Made by a program: the position numbers and the translations under genes
Notes under the pieces: generated by a model
The model's database searches: none
Told to the model about the DNA's origin: nothing
What the model saw: the letters and a program-made list of their open reading frames with translations, nothing else
Shown: positions 24,333-32,126 of the stretch, piece after piece
Position numbering within the stretch: position 1 is the stretch's first letter
Layout of the letters: each line of letters begins with the position of its first letter
NCBI GenBank assembly: GCA_902493335.1
Contig: CABUPJ010000031.1
Location: 1-41,475, forward strand
Length of the DNA: 41,475 nt
Reading direction: 5' to 3'
Origin: an uncultured Porphyromonadaceae bacterium
GTDB taxonomy: Bacteria > Bacteroidota > Bacteroidia > Bacteroidales > Muribaculaceae

Positions 24333-24373
24333 AGCCAAAACAAATCGCCCCGCAAACCGTTGGCATGCGGGGC
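24333..24373 (-). terminator. Rho-independent terminator of the PstS-like gene
   Basis: An 8-bp stem (GCCCCGCA 24347-24354 and TGCGGGGC 24366-24373) is followed on the minus strand by GATTTTGTTTT. It lies 23 bases after the stop at 24397. Confidence 0.8.
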
Positions 24374-24396
24374 AATAAACGTTATGCGTAAGCGGT

Positions 24397-25377
24397 TTAC
24401 TTGCTTACTTCGACGACCTGGATTCTCATGCGGGCAGGCATGATGCCGGTCTTCATTATTATCTTTTGGCCGATGTCACCGGTGACGAAGCTATAGAAGC
24501 CGCTGGCGAGGCTGCCCGAAACGCCCGTCGTAATCATATAGATCTGGCGGAAGAGCGGATAGGTGCCGTTGAAGATATTCTCCTGATAAGGCTTATAGGC
24601 TGTGACCTCGTCGGGGCGACGGAGCTTCAGCACCTTGAAGTTCTGGCTGAGAGTGGCGCCCTGTATCGGTGCGTCAGAGAGGACAGACTGGGCGAGTTCC
24701 TCCTGAGTGATTTCGACCGAACTCATGTCGGATGTAATCCAGCTGACGCCGAGAACACCGATGGCGTTGACATTTTTCTCGACTGCCTCATAGACCGCCG
24801 GGATAGAGCCTTGGGCGTAGACGTTCGGGCCGAGTTCGCCGCCGTTGAGCAGCGAGTCGCGCATATAGCTGACAAGGCTTGAATTCTTGTCATCGAAGAT
24901 GATGGCTATCTCGCCGAGTTCGCTCGGCTCGATGTCGTTCCAATAACGCGACGAACCCGAGAGTATGTCGGCGACCTCTTTGGTCGTCATCATGCTGCAC
25001 GGATTGTCCTTGTTGACAATCAGAGCTATGGCGTCGACGGCAATTTTGCTCGATTTGACGTTTTTGCGCTGTCCTTTGAGATATTTCTTCTCTTCCTTGG
25101 TCAGGTCGCGGCCGATGACGATTGTCTTGGTGTTGAGGCTCATGAGCGAGTCGATGGCCTCGGCCTGTGTGGCATAACGGGCGAGGATGTGGGCGTCGGG
25201 ATACTGATACTCGAAGACGTCGACTTCCTGTTCCATGATGTTGCGGAAAGTGTCGTCGCAGACTATGGTGGTGGTGCCTGTTGTCGACGAATTGGCTTTC
25301 TTTTCATATTTGAGACAGCCGGTCAGCCCGACTGCGAGAATCAGGCTGCCGACAAGCGGTAACAATTTGTATTTCAT
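24397..25377 (-). CDS. PstS-like phosphate-type substrate-binding lipoprotein
   Basis: This 326-residue lipoprotein (lipobox LTGC, Cys21) has the type-2 periplasmic binding fold of the PstS-like family. It opens with TIVCDDTFRNIMEQE and contains VDAIALIVNKDNP, TTKEVADILSGSSRYWND, and a TTGVSGSLASGFYSFVTGD segment near the end. The binding-loop serines typical of PstS are not sharply recognisable, so phosphate is only the default guess. No pstCAB genes lie nearby. In Bacteroidota such orphan PstS-like lipoproteins often accompany TonB/ExbBD loci, but none is present in this window. A small two-helix membrane protein is encoded 42 bases upstream on the same strand, probably in the same operon. 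Confidence 0.82.
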   Translation of the reverse strand: MKYKLLPLVGSLILAVGLTGCLKYEKKANSSTTGTTTIVCDDTFRNIMEQEVDVFEYQYPDAHILARYATQAEAIDSLMSLNTKTIVIGRDLTKEEKKYLKGQRKNVKSSKIAVDAIALIVNKDNPCSMMTTKEVADILSGSSRYWNDIEPSELGEIAIIFDDKNSSLVSYMRDSLLNGGELGPNVYAQGSIPAVYEAVEKNVNAIGVLGVSWITSDMSSVEITQEELAQSVLSDAPIQGATLSQNFKVLKLRRPDEVTAYKPYQENIFNGTYPLFRQIYMITTGVSGSLASGFYSFVTGDIGQKIIMKTGIMPARMRIQVVEVSK

Positions 25378-25419
25378 GATGCGGTAGAAGCTTATATGTG
25401 TTTTATGTCAGTGTGCGGG

Positions 25420-25695
25420 TCAGTATCTTGAGTCTATGCCGGCATACTGGCGGTAGGCGCGCCATACGCCGTAGATGATGAGCACGATGCCGACGACGAT
25501 ACGTGCGATGTTCATGCCGGTCGATGTATCCCAGTTGAAGAAATTGATCAAGAGGAGCACACCCATGCCGACATAGATGATGATCATGATGATGCCGAAG
25601 ATTGTACGCATGGCTTTCTGTGCCTTGCTCGGCTGTATGGAGTAGCGTTCACGGCTGCTTTCAGGACGGTTTTCGTTGTCTTCCGGGTTATACAT
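25420..25695 (-). CDS. Small two-helix membrane protein of unknown function
   Basis: This 91-residue protein has a hydrophilic N-terminus (about 1-28) and two hydrophobic helices (about 32-52, IFGIIMIIIYVGMGVLLLI, and about 60-82, NIARIVVGIVLIIYGVWRAY). It resembles short C-terminal membrane proteins seen upstream of Bacteroidales PstS-like genes. It has no motif of known function. It likely heads the operon with the substrate-binding lipoprotein. Confidence 0.72.
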   Translation of the reverse strand: MYNPEDNENRPESSRERYSIQPSKAQKAMRTIFGIIMIIIYVGMGVLLLINFFNWDTSTGMNIARIVVGIVLIIYGVWRAYRQYAGIDSRY

Positions 25696-25774
25696 AATAA
25701 TTGAATTTAAAGGGTTGTATATTCTGAGTTGTATAACTTAAACATTTATAACTTATGTTAAGTTCGATGCTTTA

Positions 25775-26734
25775 TCATACAAATTTAGGCTTGTCGAGTC
25801 TCGCGCCGCGCAGGAAGTCGGCCGTGTCAAGCGCTTTTTTGCCGGCAGGCTGCAGCCGCAGTATTTCGATGTCAGACGAGCCGGTGCCGACACACATTTG
25901 TCCGTTGCGGCAGGCGATTTCGCCTGGCATGAGATTGCCGTTGGTGTCGGTGACGCGTGTTTTGAGAATTTTGGCCGTCGTCTGGCTGCCGTCACTGTCG
26001 ACGAGGTCGGTCCACGCGGCCGGGTAGGGCGAGAGACCTCTGACGTGGTTGTGTATTTCCCGGGCCGGGCGTGACCAGTCGATGCGGCAGGTGTCTTTGA
26101 AGATTTTTGGTGCTGCAGTCGGCGTCTCGTCGCTGAAACTGTCCTGCGGTATGGGCTTGAGGTCGCCTGCGATGATGTGGCCGACGGTATCGAGGGTCAG
26201 GCGCGCGCCTATTGCCATGAGGCGGTCGTGGAGGCTGCCGGCGTCTTCGTCGGGGCCGATGTCGACGCGCACGCGGTCGATGATGTCGCCGGTGTCTATC
26301 TCGTGTTTGAGGAAGAATGTCGTCACGCCGGTCTCGGTCTCGCCGGCCATGATGGCGCGGTTGATGGGAGCCGCGCCTCGGAATCGGGGCAGCAGCGAGG
26401 CGTGGAGGTTGAAGGTGCCCAGCGGCGGCATCGTCCACACGACCTCCGGCAACATTCTGAAGGCGATGACGATAAACAGGTCGGCGGCGAGCGAACGCAG
26501 TTCGGTTACAAAATCTTCGTTTTTAAGTTTCTCGGGCTGGAGCACTTTGATGCCGTGCTCGAGGGCATATTGCTTTACGGGCGAAGAGAGCAGCCTGTGG
26601 CCGCGGCCGGCTATTTTGTCGGGCATTGTGACGACGGCACAGACGTTATAGCCGTTGTCGACGAGGGCTGCGAGACTCTCTACTGCAAACTCGGGGGTGC
26701 CGAAAAAAACTATTCTGAGATCTTCTTTTGTCAT
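25775..26734 (-). CDS. fmt: Methionyl-tRNA formyltransferase
   Basis: This 319-residue cytosolic enzyme formylates initiator Met-tRNA using 10-formyl-tetrahydrofolate. It begins MTKEDLRIVFFGTPEFA. It has the N-terminal transferase fold with FNLHASLLPRFRGAAPIN (the SLLPxxRGxAP signature) and HEIDTGDII, and a C-terminal OB-like tRNA-binding domain (about 205-310). The start codon overlaps the stop of the upstream pseudouridine synthase by ATGA, so translation is coupled. A much longer open frame upstream in the same phase runs antisense-free through the other gene and is not coding. Length is normal. Confidence 0.95.
   Translation of the reverse strand: MTKEDLRIVFFGTPEFAVESLAALVDNGYNVCAVVTMPDKIAGRGHRLLSSPVKQYALEHGIKVLQPEKLKNEDFVTELRSLAADLFIVIAFRMLPEVVWTMPPLGTFNLHASLLPRFRGAAPINRAIMAGETETGVTTFFLKHEIDTGDIIDRVRVDIGPDEDAGSLHDRLMAIGARLTLDTVGHIIAGDLKPIPQDSFSDETPTAAPKIFKDTCRIDWSRPAREIHNHVRGLSPYPAAWTDLVDSDGSQTTAKILKTRVTDTNGNLMPGEIACRNGQMCVGTGSSDIEILRLQPAGKKALDTADFLRGARLDKPKFV
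25780..25787 (-). promoter_or_regulatory. Possible -7 promoter element before the small membrane protein gene
   Basis: On the minus strand this reads TAAATTTG. It overlaps the last codons of fmt and would give a leader of about 78 bases. No -33 element was seen, so it may be fortuitous. Confidence 0.4.
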
Positions 26735-27438
26735 AATGTGTTGTCGGTTGGTTGTGTATGGCTTTGGGCGGCAGCGGCCAGCTCGGTCCACAGACGTTCG
26801 TCTGGAACGGGCGCCGTCAGATCTATTTCTTTGCCTGAGACGGGATGGATGAATGTGATATGACGAGCCATCAGCGAGATGCTGCCGTCGGGATTGCTGC
26901 GTTTGTCGCCGTATTTCAGGTCGCCGCGTATCGGACAGCCGATGGCGCTCATCTGCACTCTGATCTGGTGTTTGCGTCCGGTGAGCAAATCGATTTCGAC
27001 GAGATGGTATCGTTCGCCCGAAGCGAGCAGACGGTATTTCAGCCGCGACTCTTTGGCATCGGCCTTCGGTGTCGCCGAGGCATATGATTTGTTGTTGCGC
27101 TCGACGGTGGTGATATAGTGGGTCAGCAGATATTCGTCGTGCGGAGGTCGGTTGCGGGTGATGGCCCAGTAGGTTTTGTGGACGTCGCCGCGGCGGAACA
27201 TCTCGTTGAGGCGGGTCAGCGCTTTGGATGTCTTGGCGAAAACGACAAGGCCTCCGACGGGGCGGTCGAGGCGGTGGACGACGCCGAGAAAGACATTTCC
27301 CGGTTTGGCATGCGTCTCTTTTATCCACTCCTTGACGGTCTCGCTGAGCGGTTTGTCGCCTGTCTTGTCGCCCTGAACAATCTCGCCGGGGCGTTTGTTG
27401 ACGACGATGATGTGGTTGTCTTCGTAGATTACTTCCAT
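26731..27438 (-). CDS. RluA-family pseudouridine synthase
   Basis: This 235-residue enzyme converts uridine to pseudouridine in RNA. The RluA-family motif HRLDRPVGG carries the catalytic aspartate (Asp58). LLTGRKHQIRVQMSAIGCPI and GDLKYG are the other conserved blocks. There is no N-terminal S4 domain, so it is a short RluA/RluC-like form; the exact rRNA or tRNA position cannot be called. It overlaps fmt by four bases (ATGA), pairing an RNA modification gene with initiator tRNA formylation. Confidence 0.93.
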   Translation of the reverse strand: MEVIYEDNHIIVVNKRPGEIVQGDKTGDKPLSETVKEWIKETHAKPGNVFLGVVHRLDRPVGGLVVFAKTSKALTRLNEMFRRGDVHKTYWAITRNRPPHDEYLLTHYITTVERNNKSYASATPKADAKESRLKYRLLASGERYHLVEIDLLTGRKHQIRVQMSAIGCPIRGDLKYGDKRSNPDGSISLMARHITFIHPVSGKEIDLTAPVPDERLWTELAAAAQSHTQPTDNTL

Positions 27439-27448
27439 TATATATTAA

Positions 27449-27484
27449 TGACGGGGCCATTGTCGTTATGCAACAGCCCCGTCA
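27449..27484 (-). terminator. Hairpin terminator of the phosphohexomutase gene
   Basis: A 9-bp perfect stem (TGACGGGGC/GCCCCGTCA) with an 18-base loop lies 16 bases after the mutase stop. On the minus strand it is followed by TTAATATATAA, a weak U-tract. Confidence 0.6.
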
Positions 27485-27500
27485 GTATTATTGGGTTTAA

Positions 27501-29252
27501 TCAGATGCCGAGATCTTTCTTGATGGCCTCGATTTTGGCTGCGGCGTCGCGGTTGGCGCGTTCGTAGTCGTCTTTGCCTGCGAGTTTGTCGTGGACTTCC
27601 ATGTAGAACTTGATTTTAGGTTCTGTGCCCGACGGACGCACTGACACTTTCGAGTGGTCGGCGGTGAAGAACTGGAGTACGTTGCTTGTTGTCGGGAAAT
27701 CCATCTTTGTGACGGCGCCGGTTGTCATATCGGTGCAGTTGAGGTCGGCATAGTCCTTGACTGTGACGACGGGGCTGCCGCCGAGAGATTTGGGCGGGTT
27801 GGCGCGGAAGTCTTTCATCATCTGCTGAATCTCTTCGGCGCCGGCTTTGCCTTCGCGGACGACAGAGATGCCGACCTCGTGAGAGAAGCCGTTCTTGATA
27901 TAGATGTCCTGAAGCATTTCGTTGAAGTCCATGCCCTGGTCTTTAGCCCAAGCGCAGATTTCAGCCATCAGCGAGATTGCCGATACAGAGTCTTTGTCGC
28001 GGCAGAAGTCTTCGGCGAGGAAGCCGTAGCTCTCTTCGCCGCCGCCGAGATAGCGCATCGTGCCTTCGTTGTCGCGGATGACAGAGGCGATCCACTTGAA
28101 GCCGGTGTAGCAGTCATACATCTTGATGTTGTAGTTCTCGGCGATAGACTTGATTGTCTCTGTCGTCACGATTGTCTTGACAACATATTCGTTGCCGGTG
28201 AGCTTGCCCATCTCGCGGTTGCGGCGCATGATGTAGTTGAGCAGGATCATGACAATCTGGTTGCCGTTGATGAGCTGGTATTCGCCGTTGTTGTCGCGGA
28301 TGACGCAGCCGATGCGGTCGGCGTCGGGGTCAGAGGCAACGACGAGGTCGGCGCCCACTTCCTTGGCTTTGGCGATGGCCATTGCCATTGCCTCGGGATT
28401 CTCGGGGTTAGGCGATGCTACTGTGGGGAAATCGCCCGAGGGAATATCCTGTTCGGGAACGTGGATGATATTGGTGAAGCCCCAGCGGCGCAGCGATTCG
28501 GGGATAAGTTCGACGCCGGTGCCGTGGATAGGTGTATAGACGATCTTGAGGTCAGCGTGGCGTTTGATGACTTCGGGGTCGAGCGACAGGGCTTTGATGG
28601 CTGTCAGGAAGTCGTTGTCCATCTTGTCGCCGATGATTTCAATCTTGGCGGGATTGCCCTCGAACTTGATTTCGCTTACATTCTTGATGCGGTTGACGTG
28701 GTCGATGATGTTGACATCGTGGGGCGCGATAATCTGGGCGCCGTCGCTCCAGTATGCCTTATAACCGTTGTAGATTTTGGGGTTATGAGAGGCGGTGATG
28801 TTGACACCGCTCTGGCAGCCGAGTCTGCGTATTGCGAACGAGAGCTCGGGAGTCGGACGGAACGAGTCGAAGAGATATACTTTGATGCCGTTGGCAGAGA
28901 AGATGTTTGCGACGATCTCGGCGAACTTGCGCGAGTTGTTGCGCACGTCGTGGCCGACGACAACGCTGATTTCGGGCAGGTCTTTGAATGCTTCTTTCAG
29001 GTAGTTTGCGAGACCCTGTGTGGCAGCACCGACGGTGTAGATGTTCATGCGGTTGGTGCCGGCGCCCATGATGCCGCGGAGACCGCCTGTGCCGAATTCG
29101 AGGTCTCTATAGAACGACTCGATCAGCTCTGTCTTGTCTTCGGCGTCAAGCATGCGTTTTACTTTTGCGCGTGTTTCTGCGTCATATCCGTCGCCCAGCC
29201 ATGTCTGTGCCTTGGCGATAACGTCATTTAAAAGATTGTCTTGGGTTGCCAT
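27501..29252 (-). CDS. Phosphohexomutase (phosphoglucomutase/phosphomannomutase family)
   Basis: This 583-residue alpha-D-phosphohexomutase interconverts sugar 1- and 6-phosphates. The active-site serine is Ser155 in ITASHNPKIYNGYK. The metal-binding loop is SDPDADRIG, the sugar-recognition loop GGEESYGF, and the phosphate-binding loop RPSGTEPKIKFY. The length fits the roughly 580-residue phosphoglucomutase/phosphopentomutase-like clade of Bacteroidota rather than short GlmM (about 450). It supplies glucose-1-phosphate or mannose-1-phosphate for glycan building and glycogen metabolism; the preferred sugar cannot be read. It has its own promoter and terminator. Confidence 0.93.
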   Translation of the reverse strand: MATQDNLLNDVIAKAQTWLGDGYDAETRAKVKRMLDAEDKTELIESFYRDLEFGTGGLRGIMGAGTNRMNIYTVGAATQGLANYLKEAFKDLPEISVVVGHDVRNNSRKFAEIVANIFSANGIKVYLFDSFRPTPELSFAIRRLGCQSGVNITASHNPKIYNGYKAYWSDGAQIIAPHDVNIIDHVNRIKNVSEIKFEGNPAKIEIIGDKMDNDFLTAIKALSLDPEVIKRHADLKIVYTPIHGTGVELIPESLRRWGFTNIIHVPEQDIPSGDFPTVASPNPENPEAMAMAIAKAKEVGADLVVASDPDADRIGCVIRDNNGEYQLINGNQIVMILLNYIMRRNREMGKLTGNEYVVKTIVTTETIKSIAENYNIKMYDCYTGFKWIASVIRDNEGTMRYLGGGEESYGFLAEDFCRDKDSVSAISLMAEICAWAKDQGMDFNEMLQDIYIKNGFSHEVGISVVREGKAGAEEIQQMMKDFRANPPKSLGGSPVVTVKDYADLNCTDMTTGAVTKMDFPTTSNVLQFFTADHSKVSVRPSGTEPKIKFYMEVHDKLAGKDDYERANRDAAAKIEAIKKDLGI

Positions 29253-29302
29253 TTTGGTTAGTGGTATTATGTTAGTTTTTTAATGATCTGTTAAGACTAT
29301 AG

Positions 29303-29333
29303 CAAAGATAATGCTTTTTGCCTTAGATACAAA
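29303..29333 (-). promoter_or_regulatory. Bacteroidota-type promoter of the phosphohexomutase gene
   Basis: On the minus strand a -33 TTTG (29330-29333) and -7 TATCTTTG (29303-29310) are separated by 19 bases. This implies a leader of about 44 bases. Confidence 0.75.
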
Positions 29334-29401
29334 ATATTGTTATTTAAGTTTTAAGCTTTCGGCTTTTTTAAGCCTATTTTGAATATCTTAGGCTGACGGG
29401 T

Positions 29402-31213
29402 TTACTTTTTAGAACCCTTCGCTGCGAGACGTCCGAGCATATAGGTCAGTGAGGCCGTGCCGTCGAGCGTGGGCTCGTTGGTCGAGTAGTCTGAGTAGTC
29501 GTCGTGATAGACCACGGTCGAGTTCTGGAAGTCTTTGAAGGCATCGTCGCGTCGCAGCGTCACACCCCACAGTTTGTTGAATATGGCCGTATAGACGGGG
29601 CCGTCGACAAGACCGCCGATGAGAGCGTGGCGACCGGCTTTGCCGTGGAGACTTGTGTTGCTCAGTGCCGCGTGAGGGTCGGCAGGACTCGATTTGGTGA
29701 CCTCTTCAGGCACGATAATCATCGTCTGCCCCCATGGATTGAGACCGAAGAGCCAGTCGCGGGCCGCGGTCTCGGCGGCGAGGTAGCGGTTGTCGCCGGT
29801 GAGCTCGCGGTAGAGCATGGCCTGGGTCACGAAAGCGACGCCGAGGTTGTTCGAGCACCATATGAAGGGGATGCCGTAGTTGAATATGTTGGAGCTGCCG
29901 CGTTCGGTGACGCGCTCGAGTCCGCTGCGCAGGTTTCTGACAAACTCGTCGCGGGTTTTGCCGTCGGCGAGTTCGGCGATGCGGGCATGGCCGAGATTGA
30001 CAAACGGATACCACTGGTAGTGGCGCGCCGAGTCGGCTCCCATCCAGGGGGTCACAGGCTCCATGCGGCCGTAGTCGACGGCGTCAGTGAGATATTTCTT
30101 GTCGCCGTTTTTGCCATAGAGACTGATGGCGGCCAGTTCGAGATCATCTGTCCAGTTGTCTTCTTCATAGAAGTACGGCGACGAGCCCGGAGCTGTCTGG
30201 CACGGACCCGGGTTGGCTTTGGCGATGGCATAGGCGGCTTCGGCGCGGCGTCCGAGCTCGGCTGCGAAAGCGCTGTCTATCTTGGCGAAGACTTTTGCGC
30301 CGAGAGCAAACGATGACGCGAATTTGCCGACCGACGACGCCAGACCGCGGCTGCGGTTTTTGTATTTCATCAGTCCCGTGGGATGATTCGAGCATGTGTA
30401 GACCGGACGGTCGAGACCCGGGCCGCGGCCATAGTCGACGCTGTCCTGTGCGGGCAGTCCGGCATATTTGTGGTCACGGTCGTCGGCAATCTGATTGAAA
30501 TAGATGCCCTCTTCGGGATTCATCTTCATCATCCATTCAAGACCCCAGCGGGCTTCGTCGAGGATGTCGGCCACACCGTTGGCGTTTTTGTCGCCGCGGG
30601 CGTCATGGCTGTCGGTCCAGACCGTCGGATTGCTGTCATATGCGAAGAGCATCTGATATACCGAGTTGGCCGAAGTGGTGAGATACTGCAGGTAGTCTGA
30701 CGCGTCATGCCAGCCGCCGGTGACGTCGTAGTGGCGTCCGTCGATGCTGTCGCTGTCCACTACAAATCCGTCGTGGGTGTGACAGGTCGTCCCGAGCACG
30801 GGATTATAGCCGCAGCGCTGCTGGCGGATATAATTGAGCGGCATTTCAAAGAGACCGTTGCGGCTGTAAGCGTCGTCGCCTACATAGAATCTGATGACAT
30901 CGAGCACCGAGCCGTTGCTGTCTTTCATCGCGAGCACATAGTCGCCGGGGGCGGTCAGCGACGAGAACCATATGCGAGCCGAGTGGGCGGCCGGTTCCCA
31001 GGCCGCTCCTGTGACAACGCTGTCGACCCCGGCTACGCCATCGAGACCCGAAATCGAGAAGACAAGGTCTGACGGATTGAGATCGCCGAGATATACGGCA
31101 CTTTTGAGGTCATCGGTGAGATAACCCGCTTGGTTGACTCTCAGGGCTGCCTGTGACAGCATCGGGGCTGTCAGGCAGACAGCTGCGGCTAATGCGCGGA
31201 ATTTGTTTTTCAT
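29402..31213 (-). CDS. Glycoside hydrolase family 9 endoglucanase-like enzyme
   Basis: This 603-residue secreted protein has a signal peptide (about 1-22), an N-terminal immunoglobulin-like CelD_N domain (about 23-110, LRVNQAGYLTDDLKSAVYLG), and a GH9 alpha/alpha-barrel. The catalytic base motif is GGWHDASDY (Asp170, Asp173). The general acid is Glu580 in TNEPTLDGTASL, equivalent to the family NExxLxxNA motif. GH9 enzymes cleave beta-1,4-glucans such as cellulose, xyloglucan or mixed-linkage glucan. There is no carbohydrate-binding module and no T9SS tail (it ends AAKGSKK), so periplasmic action on imported oligosaccharides is plausible. It lies 26 bases after cdsA, and co-transcription is likely though functionally unrelated. 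Confidence 0.93.
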   Translation of the reverse strand: MKNKFRALAAAVCLTAPMLSQAALRVNQAGYLTDDLKSAVYLGDLNPSDLVFSISGLDGVAGVDSVVTGAAWEPAAHSARIWFSSLTAPGDYVLAMKDSNGSVLDVIRFYVGDDAYSRNGLFEMPLNYIRQQRCGYNPVLGTTCHTHDGFVVDSDSIDGRHYDVTGGWHDASDYLQYLTTSANSVYQMLFAYDSNPTVWTDSHDARGDKNANGVADILDEARWGLEWMMKMNPEEGIYFNQIADDRDHKYAGLPAQDSVDYGRGPGLDRPVYTCSNHPTGLMKYKNRSRGLASSVGKFASSFALGAKVFAKIDSAFAAELGRRAEAAYAIAKANPGPCQTAPGSSPYFYEEDNWTDDLELAAISLYGKNGDKKYLTDAVDYGRMEPVTPWMGADSARHYQWYPFVNLGHARIAELADGKTRDEFVRNLRSGLERVTERGSSNIFNYGIPFIWCSNNLGVAFVTQAMLYRELTGDNRYLAAETAARDWLFGLNPWGQTMIIVPEEVTKSSPADPHAALSNTSLHGKAGRHALIGGLVDGPVYTAIFNKLWGVTLRRDDAFKDFQNSTVVYHDDYSDYSTNEPTLDGTASLTYMLGRLAAKGSKK

Positions 31214-31239
31214 GGGGTGGGTATTTGGTGTTTATGCTC

Positions 31240-32073
31240 TCAGAGCATGTGGAATAAAAGCAGAAATATGACAGTGGCCGGCGCGACGAACAGCAGCGAG
31301 TCGATGCGGTCGAGTATGCCGCCGTGGCCTGGGATGAGCTTGCCCGAGTCCTTGACGCCGAGCGATCGCTTCATCATCGACTCGAACAGATCGCCCCATG
31401 TCGACAGGACAGAGACTGTGACGCCGAGACCTATCCAGGCGGCGAGGCCGAGTGTGCCGGGGGCGAGATAGTAGAACAGCACGCCTGCGAGAGCGCAGAA
31501 CGACATACCTCCCCAGAAGCCTTCCCACGACTTTTTGGGCGACAGGCGTTCGAAGAGCTTGCGGCGTCCGAAGAGGCTGCCGACGCAGAACGCGCCTGTG
31601 TCATTGAGCCATATCATGACGAACATCGCCAGGATAAACCAGAACGAGTCTGAAAAAACGCCCAGAATGTTGAGCGCGCCCAGCGGCAGTCCGATATAGA
31701 TATAGCCGAGTATCGAGCGTCCTGTTTCTGCGAAAGCCGCCGGACGTTTGTCGTAGAGAGCCAGCACGAAACGCGCGATAACAATGATGGCGAGCGCTAA
31801 TATGCAGCCTGTGAATATCTCTAAATAAAATTGTGCGGCGGTGAACGCGACAGCCTGTATGAGCAGCAGCACCGAGACATCGACGGCATTAATGACAGAC
31901 GTTATGGCCTGTCGGCCTCCTTTCGAGGCGACGAGCTGTTGGTATTCAATGCCTGCGAGCAGGGCGAAGACTGCCGTCAGTGCGGCGATGCCAAAACGGC
32001 CCGCTACGATGGCCACAACAATCAGAGCCACATAGACGGCGCCTGATATCGAACGGATGATGACGTTTTTCAT
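31240..32073 (-). CDS. cdsA: Phosphatidate cytidylyltransferase
   Basis: This 277-residue polytopic inner-membrane enzyme makes CDP-diacylglycerol from phosphatidic acid and CTP, the branch point of phospholipid synthesis. About seven to eight hydrophobic helices are visible. The C-terminal CDP-transferase signature runs from STWGDLFESMMKRSLGVKD to LIPGHGGILDRIDSL and is intact. SPKKSWEGFWGG is the second conserved block. Length is typical. A TACTTTTG -7 element lies 22 bases upstream, and the GH9 gene follows on the same strand. Confidence 0.96.
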   Translation of the reverse strand: MKNVIIRSISGAVYVALIVVAIVAGRFGIAALTAVFALLAGIEYQQLVASKGGRQAITSVINAVDVSVLLLIQAVAFTAAQFYLEIFTGCILALAIIVIARFVLALYDKRPAAFAETGRSILGYIYIGLPLGALNILGVFSDSFWFILAMFVMIWLNDTGAFCVGSLFGRRKLFERLSPKKSWEGFWGGMSFCALAGVLFYYLAPGTLGLAAWIGLGVTVSVLSTWGDLFESMMKRSLGVKDSGKLIPGHGGILDRIDSLLFVAPATVIFLLLFHML

Positions 32074-32094
32074 TTACTGTTACTTTGTTTTCGA

Positions 32095-32102
32095 CAAAAG
32101 TA
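32095..32102 (-). promoter_or_regulatory. -7 promoter element of the cdsA-GH9 operon
   Basis: On the minus strand this reads TACTTTTG, fitting TAnnTTTG, with a leader of about 15 bases to cdsA. Confidence 0.5.
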
Positions 32103-32126
32103 ACAAAAAAAACGTAAAGCTGCGAC

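Noticed and set aside
24326..24355. Start of the NERD protein at 24355
   Set aside because: The codon falls within the terminator hairpin of the upstream gene, and the added residues are not needed for the membrane helix.
26735..27460. Extension of fmt into a 561-residue protein
   Set aside because: The extra frame is the shadow of the pseudouridine synthase gene and is Arg/Pro/Gln-rich. Formyltransferase homology begins at MTKEDLRIVFFG.
29330..29401. Terminator for the plus or minus strand around GGCTTTTTTAAGCC at 29358-29371
   Set aside because: The stem is only about five base pairs and has no U-tract on the side needed for the GH9 gene's neighbours. It looks like chance AT-rich symmetry.
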